Positions 1 to 10,023 of a stretch of DNA of 64,000 nucleotides are shown piece after piece. The stretch comes from Isoetes taiwanensis (lineage: Eukaryota > Streptophyta > Lycopodiopsida > Isoetales > Isoetaceae), in NCBI GenBank assembly GCA_021234155.1, contig JAJEKV010000005.1:15249468-15313467 (forward strand), read 5' to 3'. The first letter of the stretch is position 1. Every line of letters starts with the position of its first letter. The translations under genes and the position numbers were made by a program. Below the pieces are notes generated by a model. That model saw only the letters and a list, made by a program, of their open reading frames with translations, did not search any database and was not told the origin of the DNA.

Positions 1-2189
1 TCACGCACGCCGTGTTTAAAACACGCCGCATTTTAAGCACTTGTGTTTTGGCGTCTGATCGGTGATTTCTGCTACCCAAGACGCATTTTGCACCCAATAT
101 CATCTCGCGATAAAGGGAGAAGCGGCAAAGACATATCCCGCTAACAAAGATGCCATTTCCATCGGCCCCGCTTTGATCCAGCTTTCTAACTCATCTATAA
201 ACAACCCAAAAAGGGTAGGCGAGAGGGGGCATCACTGCTTGACACCTATGTTACTTGTTATGAGGTCTGGTTTTTCCATAACAAGTGGGGAAGACAATTG
301 GACCATCACCTGTTCATATAATATTTTCACTGCTATTTGGTATTCTAAGGGGACCTGCAAGTGATCCATTCTTTGCCATACATTCTTCCTGTCTAGCATA
401 TCAAATGCTTTAGTGAAGTCTATGAACAATGCAAATAAAGGTTTTTTAGTGCCCTTAACAATGTCCATAGCAGCCCTCATAGTGACTAGGTGATCAATAA
501 TAGATTTGTGCCTCCTGAAACCCACTTGCCCCTCTACCTGTATTTTATTATCCTCCGCCCAATCATTAATTTTAGACTTTACAATTGAGGCAAATAATTT
601 AGCATACAGATTACTAACCACGATCATCCTATAATTGTTGGGATCCAGCTCATTTCCATTTTTGTGTATTAGAACAACACGGTTTATTCTCCAGGTTGAA
701 GGCATGCCTTCCCGAATAGCTGCATTAAGCATATCTGTAGTGATTTTCACAATAGGATCTCCTCCCCATTTGAGCATTTCTGCCATAAGCCCCGTTGAAT
801 CTGATGCTTTACCATTTCTTGGTTTTTGCAATCCTTCTATCACATCTTGCTCAGTGATTTCTAAGATCTTCCTCTCCCCTTCATAATAGATGTCTGACAC
901 TCCTGCCACATAATAGAGTTTCTGAACCTGTTTGAATATGGTGTCGGCATCAAGCTTTAGTTTCTGTTTTTGTGTGTTCTTCAACCGATTCCAAAATTGC
1001 ATTGGATTGGTAAGTAACTCCTTTATAAGTTGCTCCTGCTTCTGTAAGAGATAGGCTCCCTTTTTGCGCTTAATGATGCTCATATATTCCTTTTTAACCC
1101 TTCCTTTTGCTATCCTGTTTGCTGCTTTCAATTCTTGCCTCTTCATCTGACATTCCATGTCAAACCAGCCATTGCATGCCAGGCCCTTGGTTCGTCTGGG
1201 AGATACATAGCATTGCCTAGCCATTTTAATTAGCATATCTGTAAGCACTTCACTAATTATCTTTGTTGTATGGGGCCAAACTATTCGACCTACCTCTTCC
1301 TTGCACATCTTTTCGAATTTAAGAGACTTATTTGCATGCATAAAGATATGTGACCGATTTTTCCATTTTCCATCATCTTCCATGTCATGTGTCGGAGCAA
1401 TAAATATATTTGCAAACAGGGGTACATGGTGTGATTCTAAGCGTATGTCACCTAATTCAAAGCGACTTATCTGTTTTCTAAATTGCGGTCTGGCAATGAG
1501 GAGGTCAATGACACTAGCATCTTTGCATGTACAATTATCTGTTTTAGGAAAATATGCAGTGCCATTATATATTACCATCCACTAGCCATGCGTAGCACAT
1601 GTTTTCCCTGTGGATTAGAGTACTTACTTGTGTCCTGTGAGGTCCTAGCCCATCCATTATTCTTCAACTCATCAGCGTCCATCATTTGCATCCAGATATC
1701 TTCTGTATCATCAACCACACTGCACATAGCAACTTGGTTAGTTGCTATACGCCCATTAAAGTCCCCCAGCATCATAATTTTTCCCTCTTGCATCAAATCA
1801 CTTATATCTTGCTCTAAATTGTCAAATGGATCATCTTTATCTAATTCTCATGTATTATATGTTGGCGAATCCCTTGGAGGGAAGTAGCACCCAGCCACAA
1901 AAATCTTACCAAATCTACCTAGAAACTCAATCCAAATGTATTGCTTTGGTAGCCTTTGCTGTAATATTTTTATCATATGCATAACATTATTTCTTGCATA
2001 GCATGCCACTCTGCCATGTCCCTTTCTTCTCCAGCCCTTAACATTCCAATACAATAATGTAAAATCTGGTATATCAGGGAGGCCACGTTCTTCGTGTTCT
2101 TGAGTTTCTAAAAAGAAAATAACATCTACAGATTCAAGAATGTCATTCATTGTCATATATTTGCAGTTGACAGAGTAATTATATTCCAT
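1..2189 (-). pseudogene. LINE A ORF2, endonuclease-reverse transcriptase, broken and truncated by window
   Basis: The start is the ATG at 2189, 27 bases after the ORF1 stop. The exonuclease-endonuclease-phosphatase domain comes first: FFLETQEHE, GRVACYAR, then LGDFNGRI near 1770, and SHHVPL near 1425 standing for the SDH catalytic motif (the other copy has SDH). A stop near 1850 and a frame break near 1575-1578 split this domain. The RT domain follows, with GFRRHKSIIDHL, the box A motif FIDFTKAFD near 410 and SNIGVKQ near 240. A stop then interrupts CPLSPTLFGLFID, and the YADD region lies in a shifted frame near 100-130. ORF2 nicks target DNA and reverse transcribes the element RNA; this copy cannot encode it. 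Confidence 0.85.
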
Positions 2190-2215
2190 GCGCACATTCT
2201 GATGACCTCCGGTCC

Positions 2216-3236
2216 CTATTCTGTGACAATAACTTTTCCATTTCTCCAAAATGCATTTTTCCCCTCTTGTTTAGCTTCTTTAAAATTTGTTGATTCTTGC
2301 TTGCATTGAGTAAGCTGGGCCTATGTCAAGTCTTCATTGAGCCATATGTTTTGCCCTTTTAGCAGATGGCGTTGCCTCATAACTGTTAATTTGTTGCAAT
2401 ATTAGCAAACTTTACTATGATGTTTCGGGCTTTCCTATTTGGTTTGCCCACCCTGAAAACCACGGACATTGCTGTCTACTGTTTGCAATTGATCAGCAAA
2501 GAATGCAGTTACCACCTCTTTAATATTCTCATCCTTTTCCTCTAACAGACCCACTATTCTTACATTCAATGCTCGCTAGTTTCTTCTTGCTACTCTTTCA
2601 TATCATCAAAGCGGCTGTTCAGATTATCAAGCATCGCTTTCAAATACATATTTTCATTATTGCATTCATCCTGAACGGTGGCATTTTTTTCATGCAGCTC
2701 ATTCTTCATTTCCAGCACTGGCATTTTTAAGGCTTCTACTTCCCTTTTTAAGATCAGATTTCCTTCTTTCATTTGAGAAATCATAGCTGACATACCTTTC
2801 ATCAAATGGGTTATCTCGAGTTCCCGCTTTAGGGATTGCTGCTCTGATTCTTCATTTCCCTTCTTGATTTCAAATATAGCGTCCACTAGTTTATTGTCTC
2901 TATTACTCAGTATTTCCATCATTTTGCATTCTGTCTGCTCCATTGTTTCAACCATTCTGATCAATATTTTCCTAGTGCTTGCCATCTCTGAGATCATTTC
3001 TGAGCCAGGGGCTGCCTGAGCTTCTTCTGAGTCATATTCCTGTAATTCGGCATCGAGACATTGTCTGCAGCCATGTTTAAGCCCACCGAATTGTTCATTG
3101 AAATGCCCATTTTTGTTTTAAATATCAAATTGTCTAATGCTGCTATTAATGATTCTGATGCCGCTGTCGATGGTGAGCCCACCTGGCTGGGTTTCCCTAT
3201 TTTAGTTTTCTTTTTTCTTGTTGCCATCGCCAGCAT
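2216..3236 (-). pseudogene. LINE A ORF1, coiled-coil/RRM-like RNA-binding protein, broken
   Basis: Two overlapping reading frames (3236-2994 and 2997-2590) and a third broken stretch to 2216 make up one ORF1. The N-terminus is Lys/Ser rich (MATRKKKTKIGKPSQ). The middle (about 2600-2990) is a long heptad-like coiled coil. The last third reads NVRIVGLLEEKDENI, then VGKPNRKARNIIVKFANI after a frame change, then LKGQNIWLNEDLT and FWRNGKVIV before the stop. That order (coiled coil, RRM-like segment, C-terminal domain with an IxLNEDLT motif) is the layout of L1 ORF1p / Transposase_22 proteins, which trimerise and chaperone the element RNA. LINE B in this window uses the different plant DUF4283-type ORF1. 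The domain call is by eye. Confidence 0.65.
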
Positions 3237-3330
3237 CGAAATACAGCAATGGACTGCAATTGCCTGCACCAATTGCAGAGCTTGAGGCCCTAGTAGGCAC
3301 CTGTCCAAATCGAACAAAAAACAGAGCCTA

Positions 3331-3885
3331 CAACATCCAATGGAGCTTTTTTGGAATGCGCACGCCAGCGCCTAGGGTTCCGCCTAAGAGGGAGGGAGGG
3401 AGGGAGAAGCGTTGGCCACATGATTGATGAAAGATCATGCGAGATCATGCGAGAGATAAATGGGAGGAGAGATCATGAGAGAGATAGATGCGAGAGTCCA
3501 CTTACTCTCGCATTAAGACACAATTTGCCCCTAATTGTTATTAGGGGCGTTTCCATTACAGCAATGGCCGTTAAGAACAATGGCCTGTCAATTTTTTGGA
3601 GAGAAGTTTTGGAGGCCGAAAATTTCGACCTTAATTCCGGCCTCTATTCAAGGTGAGTGGGCTTTAAGAATTGAAGATCCAAAACCTTCCCTCCAAGCAT
3701 TGTAATCGCGTCCATTGGCAATCTGGTAAGTACCTGTTGCCCTTCTACACTTCAATGTGTAGAATTATTTGGCGATAACCACTTTGCTATCAGTTTGTTG
3801 AGTTCATTCTTGCCTCATAAATCAGGTTGTTCTGTCCTCTTTGTCAGTTGCTGCGAAGCTTTTCGTTCCCTCAAGGACCAAAAAA
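3331..3885. other. Intergenic stretch, no gene recognised
   Basis: Between LINE A and the Myb-like ORF. It holds a short GGGA run near 3389-3407 and several GAGATCATG/GAGAGAT repeats at 3428-3500. No coding similarity was recognised. Confidence 0.5.
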
Positions 3886-4740
3886 ATGGCTCCAACAAGA
3901 ACCAAGAGGATGACTGGATCACTTTCCCAATCTATTGCAATAGAGATAAATTTCGAGCCTTCTAGAGTTCCAAATTGCAATCTCAGGGGGGAAGAAAAGG
4001 AATCAGCCAGAAGATAAATTATCTGAGGTACAGTCCGAGTCCCTCCCAAATGATTTGGCTATGGTTGTGCACGAAAGCAATTCTGTTGCATTTAACCCTG
4101 CCAAAATGAGGAAAACACATGTAGATTGGTCAGATAATGCAATTTCTACCATGCTTAGACTGATGAAGGAATATAAGGTGCATAATAATGGAAGTATTAA
4201 TCTTTCTTCAAGCCAGTGGAGAGAGATTATGATGAAATTGCAAGCCACAGTTCATGGTCTAGAAGAATTAAGGCAGTTGAGAAATAAAATGGATAAATTG
4301 CAAATAAAATTCAGGGATGAGAAAGAAGCATTCGAGAGAACAAGTTCTGAGTCATCTACCTAGCCATGGTTTGATATCGTGGAGGAGCTTAAACATGGAG
4401 TAACTAATAAGAGGGAAATTCCTGGTGCAGGAGATGATGGGGAATTCGAGCAGAGGCATTTGAGGATGCTAGAATGTACTCGAACACATTTATGTCTGAT
4501 GCTTTCTATGGGACAATTGGAACTAAAACATTTTTTGTGGAAGAAGAGTTTGTAAACCTTATAGAGGACAATCCTGTTAGCCCTGTTGCAAATGAAAGAA
4601 ATAGCAGCAAAGATAATTCAAGTGGTCCAGAAAAAAATTCAAGCAAAGACGCTCCAAGTACATGGAACCCTTCTGATACCAGTCCTAGGTCTCTTTCCAC
4701 CCAATTCAGCTGCCTGCAAAAACCTACATATGCATAATGC
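3886..4740 (+). pseudogene. Harbinger-associated Myb/SANT-like DNA-binding protein, broken
   Basis: Begins at the ATG at 3886 (MAPTRTKRMTGSLSQS), breaks frame near 4015, and continues as a 102-residue frame at 4055-4363. That frame has the trihelix/Myb-like pattern VDWSDNAISTMLRLMKEY, then SSSQWREIM and LRNKMDKLQIKFRDEK, ending before a stop where PWFDIVEEL follows (the usual W-F motif after this domain). A further frame at 4474-4737 carries a Ser/Asn-rich linker with STWNPSDTSP. PIF/Harbinger transposons encode such a protein beside their nuclease; it brings the nuclease to the element ends. A relic of the same gene lies on the minus strand at 39820-40055, and a nuclease of this superfamily at 34260-35400. 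No adjacent nuclease or terminal inverted repeat was found here. Confidence 0.65.
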
Positions 4741-5299
4741 AATATCATCCATAAGCATATTGAGAAATCCTCAAACGAAGTATCTTAAAAAAGGAAGTTA
4801 CAATGAGAAAGAATTAGATAGTTAGGCATTACCCACTAATCTAAATACGAAGAAAGTTAGTGGATAAGACTGCAGCAGGTTACGGTTACGGTTACGGTTA
4901 CGGTAGGCTGAACTTTCCTGAAAGGACACGAGCAACTAATTTTCACCATCGTCTAGCTAAATCACACTAAGTCTAGACCGAGAAAATAATTTCAGATAAA
5001 CAAATTAAGTAATGCCAAATGGATAGTTAACTGTTTCAAATAGGAATTGTCAATTCTATTGCATCCATACTCCTTGGGAAGCTTAGTCAACGATTTAAAG
5101 GATTCCTATGCATAAGTATGACAAAGATATTCTGATGCAATTGTTTGGAATTGGGGAGCTGCCACACTATAACGTCTAGCCACTACTTTAGAGGATTACC
5201 ATGCAGAGGAGCTCTGATACCTTCGTGCACATCGGAAGCAAGGTTTTCCCGAGTTTGTGTTTAGGTTTAAGGTGTTAGGATAATGCTGTGGTATTTTGC

Positions 5300-5415
5300 T
5301 TTAGTGCAAATCGTCTAAGTGCAATAAGTTATCTTGTTTCTCAAAGAACCATTGGATTCTAAGTGCAAATCGTCTAAGTGCAATAAGTTATCTTGTTTTT
5401 CAAAGAACCATTGGA
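5300..5415. repeat. Tandem duplication, about 54 bp x 2
   Basis: The unit begins AGTGCAAATCGTCTAAGTGC and ends with the CAAAGAACCATTGGAT motif. It occurs twice back to back with few differences. Confidence 0.8.
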
Positions 5416-5500
5416 TAAGATAAATTAGATATAATTAAAACCATTGGATGACGTGGATAACTATTGGATCGTCTATAGCGAACCTTAGTACCAACTAGAT

Positions 5501-5995
5501 GTAGGCATGGTTTGATGGTGTTCCACTAAAGATATCCAAAATGGGGATAATGTTAGGATATTGCGTAGTCTTGCCATTTTAATGCTTGGGGATTTGTTGC
5601 AATGGTCCTATTCCCCATAAACAATTACATCTCAAATTCGTAATGATCTAAAGTATACCAAGATGTAGGAACGGTTTAATGGTGTTCCACTAACGATATC
5701 CAAAATGGGGGAATAATGTTAGGATATTGCATGGTCTTGCCATTTTAATGCTTGGGGATTTGTTGCAATGGTTCTATCCTCCATAAAGAAATACATCTCA
5801 CAATTCTTAATGGTTTGTTATGCAAAAATGTAGGCGTGGTTTAATGGTCTTTCTCTAACAATATCCAAAATGTTAGGATATTGTTAGGATTTTGCGTGGT
5901 CCTATGACATTAATGCTTAGGGATTTGTTGCAGCGGTCCTGCACCCCCTCAAGGAATACAAATCAAATTCTTGATGGTTTTGTTATGCAAAAATA
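5501..5995. repeat. Tandem repeat, about 165 bp x 3
   Basis: Three successive diverged copies (about 5501-5663, 5664-5830, 5831-5995). Each contains GATGTAGG or AATGTAGG, a GGTGTTCCACTAA-like segment, ATATCCAAAATG, GTTAGGATATTG and GGGATTTGTTGCA. No coding similarity was recognised in them. Confidence 0.8.
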
Positions 5996-6499
5996 GGTGT
6001 TAAGTAATTGAAGTAGTTGAAGTAACTTGTCTTACATGGAATACTAGTATAAGGACATGTGATCGTGCACGTGCAGTTCCTTACCGATGACAGGACAGAC
6101 TAGCTGTAACTGCGGCCTACACCTCAGACCGAAGGGTGGAAGAGTTAGTAACAGCCATGCAAGGAGGGACACCCAGGAACTTGGGACGTATAGTTAATAC
6201 AATCCAAATAAAGAAGTTCTTGGAGGATCATCCCACATATCAGGGGTTCCAAGAATAGTTTAAACTTTTTTCTGAATTATTATAATAATCTTCTATCTGA
6301 TGAATACAATGTTCTTTGATATATTTTGCCCGCACAACTATATCATCAAACACAACCGATGCAATAACAAACAAAACATAATCGTAAGAGTTGCAATGTA
6401 ATGTGTATACATCTAGAGCACCCAGGACCATAGAGCAAAACCGACGCCATTTGGACGAGGAAACTCCAACCGTCAATTCCAGCCAAGGAACCTATATCA

Positions 6500-6960
6500 A
6501 GAGTTCGAAGTGCAGACCCCTAAAGGAGAGATATTCGAAATGAGATCATATATACAGGAGATAAAAGCCTTATTGGCAGAAAGAGCAGCATTTGCACCGG
6601 ACCAAAACGTCCAGTTACCCCAGGCACCTGCTCAGAGAATAGATAAGGGAAAGAAGAGGAACCGAAGAAGGAGACCCCCCAGCACAGACTCCCCCAACAC
6701 CAGTTTCGACTCCGAATCGAAATCAGAGGAGTAGGATAATGATCAGTAAGATCGCTGCGGTCGAAACTGAGATAAGGGCAGGAACGTAGCCTAATATTAG
6801 AAGAAAGTCGACTCCGCATTGAGCAATGTGTGGAAAGCTAAGAAGTTAGAGTAGTTCTTAGGGGATAACAGGTCAGGAATAGAAGCCGAAGCCTGGTTGG
6901 ACGAGTTGGGCCATATAGTACAACTGAGCCGTGTTCACAGAGAGAATCTCAGCTACAAAT
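6500..6960 (+). pseudogene. Ty3/gypsy gag-like relic
   Basis: A 74-residue frame (6510-6734) has a charged N-terminal helix (SYIQEIKALLAERAAFAPDQ) followed by a basic and then Ser/Glu-rich linker. After a stop, the frame reads LGDNRSGIEAEAWLDELGHI near 6860-6920, which fits the start of retrotransposon gag domains (F-x-G-D then AExWLxxL). No protease, RT or LTR was seen next to it, so this is a fragment. The assignment rests on a short motif. Confidence 0.4.
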
Positions 6961-7740
6961 GATGGCCAATGATTTTTTTTCTTATTCAGAATATTTGCAG
7001 AGGATGGCTATGATTTTTTTTGTTGCTTTAAAAATTTCTTTTTCTTCATCTATCTATCTCTTCGATTTTGTGAGCACCGGAATAGTGGTGGTTCATTATG
7101 GCATATCCACTGTAACCCGCTTGATCTGCCATACAAATTCAGATGGTGGATGTATTTCCTTCTCTCCTCAGGCCCATACTCATCAGACCCAGCTCAGAAT
7201 CCTCTTTGCTTGCATGCTTCTTGTTCTTCTCTGCGCCCATATTTTTAATGCTATTTTTTTCAGAATCAAATACAAATCTAGGAAAGCACCTCTTGTATTT
7301 ATCTATTTTTTTCCTCTTCTACACTTGCAGAGATTGCTCAACATATTATGTTGATCATGTAGCTTCAAAGGGTAAGATGTTAAATATGTCAGGTCGAAGT
7401 TTTTTTTTTTTCTTTCTGTTTGCTTAATGTACTCCATGCTTGCAAACATGGTCGATGATATAGTGTCACAAGAGATGAATACCATGTTCTCCTTTCTGGG
7501 TATAGCACTATAAACAGGCCCCATGTTCATGCTCCAAGTTTCAACTCTGCAACTCATTGGAGAAGTTAATGGGCATGTTATTGAATATCATGCCTCTGCG
7601 TCTCGTAAATTGTCATTGATAGCATCACTCATATCTGCACTACAACGGTGGCATGTCAATTCTGTTTGCAGCCAAAAAATGCAGCAACCATCAAATCCAA
7701 TGCCGTTGTTGGATTGGCAACAAGTAGGTCCTTAACTTTG
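6959..7740 (+). other. Possible upstream exons of the 8.5-9.2 kb gene
   Basis: Two open stretches precede the membrane-protein exons on the same strand. One (about 7080-7350) can encode a hydrophobic segment, RILFACMLLVLLCAHIFNAI. The other (about 7528-7728) reads VSTLQLIGEVNGHVIEYHAS and ends at a plausible splice donor, CAACAA followed by GTAGGT. Neither is recognised. They are offered as candidate exons only; the splicing is inferred from open frame and GT/AG signals. Confidence 0.25.
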
Positions 7741-8520
7741 ATCTAGCAATTTCATGTTCTGTTTGACAGGCTCATTTAGAGATAATAATTCAGTGATAAT
7801 CAAACATGGTATTTTAAGCAATGTCAATAGTCTGTCTTATGCCTCTGATATTATATGCTTATTTTGATTCAATATATAAGGATTAGACTCCGCTGATCCT
7901 GTAAGCCTGTTTTTATGTCAACACCATGGATCTCTTGGACTATTGTGCCCATTGGACTCTTGCATGCATCCAAGAAGCATACAAGATCGCTAAAGTATGG
8001 AGAAAAAGTATGCAGGACAGCTAAAGTATAGAAAGAATGACGCTATAAAAAATTCATCCATTGAAAGATCAGCAATAAAACTTGGATACTTGTATCGGTA
8101 TACTTTCTTAATTCTCTAGCTACTTCTCCAAATGGCTATTGCCTTACTATCATTTACTCTCTTATGACTTGAATTTTAGGGATTAGATGAAAGTCCATGA
8201 CTTGGAAACTTGCTTATGTGTATCAAGTTTTTTGGTAGGATTCATGGCCTTGATTTCTCTATCCTTTGCTGGGATGCTTTATTAACAATGCCACAATAAT
8301 CTTCTTGCTTGGTGCTTAATCATATCTGTTAGGGCTTAGTTCCTTTTAGTTGCACACATTTTTGTTGCACGTTGTTGAGCTCATGTGTTCAACTTTGCAC
8401 CTGATTCCTAAGATGTTTTTAGCTGAACTGCTGCAGTATAATCTGCTTGACAATACGTACTAGATGTAACTTATAGCATTCATTCATATACTTGATAAAC
8501 AAGGGGTGTTTTTTATTCAG

Positions 8521-9247
8521 AAATGTCGATAATGGGCTTTATGTTGCAAACAGCTCTTATGTATGCCTCTACTGGAAACACACAGAAACTGCCATTTTCT
8601 ATTCTTTTGGTAATAACAACCATGTTAACCAATACCTTCTTGTATTGCATGCTGTTAAAATGGACATGAAGTTCACAAAGTGGCAAATGTCCACTAGAGG
8701 CTTGGGTCTTAGCTATGTAACCATAACTTTGGGTCCTTCGTATCCACTAATGATTGGAACACACATGCAAAAGTATTTAGGCACATGGCGCTATCGCATT
8801 TTTATTCTTTCGGTGAGCGCAATTAATGTCTTTCCATCATGCACCACTTTATTTGTTCTTCCAAATTGTGTTTCAGGTCTTCCAACTGACATCACATTAT
8901 ATCCTTTAGCCAGCAATTATAAGGCATTTGTAACTCTCACATCTGTCATCTATGGAGCTTCCCTGATAGCTTATATTTTAGCTGACTGGCCTTGTGGAAG
9001 GGTAATGTTGCCCAATCATGTCTATCAAAATGTAGGCTTTCAAAAGACCCAAGCAAATGCTGCAACATTTATTGTAAATATTGATCAAGAGGATATAGAG
9101 TTGCTTCATACAACTGAAAACCATGCTATGAGTTTAAATAAAAACCAGCTGGTTCGAACCAGAAGCTACCCTATTGAATGTTCTTCTAACTATCTAGCTA
9201 CTGCATGCTTATATTTGGGCTGCTTACGCTCATCCGGGCCCAAGTAA
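8521..9247 (+). pseudogene. Membrane-protein gene fragment, arm 1 copy
   Basis: Not recognised as a named family. The exon start is supported by the acceptor TTTTTATTCAG at about 8510-8520. The frame from ATGGGC (about 8530) gives GFMLQTALMYAS and a hydrophobic helix FSILLVITTMLTNTFLYCML. It is then broken by a 4-base deletion relative to arm 2, near 8655-8662. The second exon gives LPTDITLYPLASNYKAFVTL and a hydrophobic SVIYGASLIAYILADW, then a polar tail to the stop at 9247. Between them GTGAGC (about 8812) and TTGTGTTTCAG (about 8877) look like an intron of about 66 bases. The retained splice signals argue for duplication of genomic DNA rather than a retrocopy. Confidence 0.55.
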
Positions 9248-9966
9248 TTTGATGTTGAAATGCTGTTCTTGGAGGGATAGAAAATTTTATGAAAGCCCTG
9301 AAGGATCATACAACCAAATAGGTCGGCAATATCATTGTACTTATTAGGAAGGACAGGGGCAGACCTCACTCAAGCATTAGGGCACCATCACCTTAGGGCA
9401 CTTTTCATGTCTTGGAGGTATATTCTTGGACTTATATTCTCAATCTTTACAAGTTGTCAAAGATGTGGATCCTATAATTATATGAGAATATCAATTTTTT
9501 GGCCATGAGAAGGAATATCATATTTTTGGCCCTTTTTTGTGTCTTGGACTTGGAGAATGCATTTCTATATAGTTCGGATCAAATTTGAACTTCCAGTAGA
9601 AGCAACCCATATGCCTAAATCCGTATAATTGGCATTCCTAAGCTATTGCCAACTCGAACTTGTTTTGTGTTTCTCTAAATTAAATAACTTACAAATCCAT
9701 CTGTAAAGGCATGCAATTCCATTTTCCTACTTATATGATATGTTTGTAATCTTTTGAAATAAAATTGTATAACCACTTTTAATGCCATGTCACAAGATGA
9801 TAAATGGTTGCTAAATCCTAGTACCATCACTAGCTCATAAGTAGTTGGGACATAAACACATGGTGGTTTCCTTCCTATTATGTTTACAACATTTTATCAT
9901 CGTGTATACAATGGCATCTTCAACTCATATGGTAATAACTAGATGTATTTTACATCCCACAATCAA

Positions 9967-9980
9967 GTTCTAGTTAATTA
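9967..9980. repeat. Target-site duplication, 5' side of LINE B
   Basis: GTTCTAGTTAATTA here is repeated exactly at 16189-16202, just after the poly(A) tail of LINE B. This is the mark of target-primed reverse transcription and fixes the element ends. A slightly diverged form is present at the matching point of arm 2 (about 61348-61363). Confidence 0.92.
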
Positions 9981-10023
9981 ATATCTCTCTCTCAGAATAT
10001 CAGATTCAAGCAATTTTTAGGAT

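Larger units (their letters stand above)
1..3330 (-). mobile_element. LINE family A, copy 1 (cut by window edge)
   Basis: Non-LTR retrotransposon read on the minus strand. From its 5' end it has ORF1 (coiled coil plus RNA-binding part), then an endonuclease and reverse transcriptase ORF2 that runs off the window start inside the RT domain. The same family recurs on the plus strand at 30977-33735, where the C-terminal part is present. The 5' boundary is estimated from where ORF1 begins; no target duplication could be checked because the 3' end lies outside the window. Frameshifts and stops show that the copy is inactive. Confidence 0.85.

Noticed and set aside
4879-4905. (GGTTAC)4 resembling a telomere repeat
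   Set aside because: Not the plant telomere unit TTTAGGG, only four units; treated as a chance microsatellite.
9150-9165. GGTTCGAACC resembling a tRNA T-loop
   Set aside because: It lies in the conserved coding tail of the membrane-protein fragment (VRTRSYP) and no cloverleaf surrounds it.
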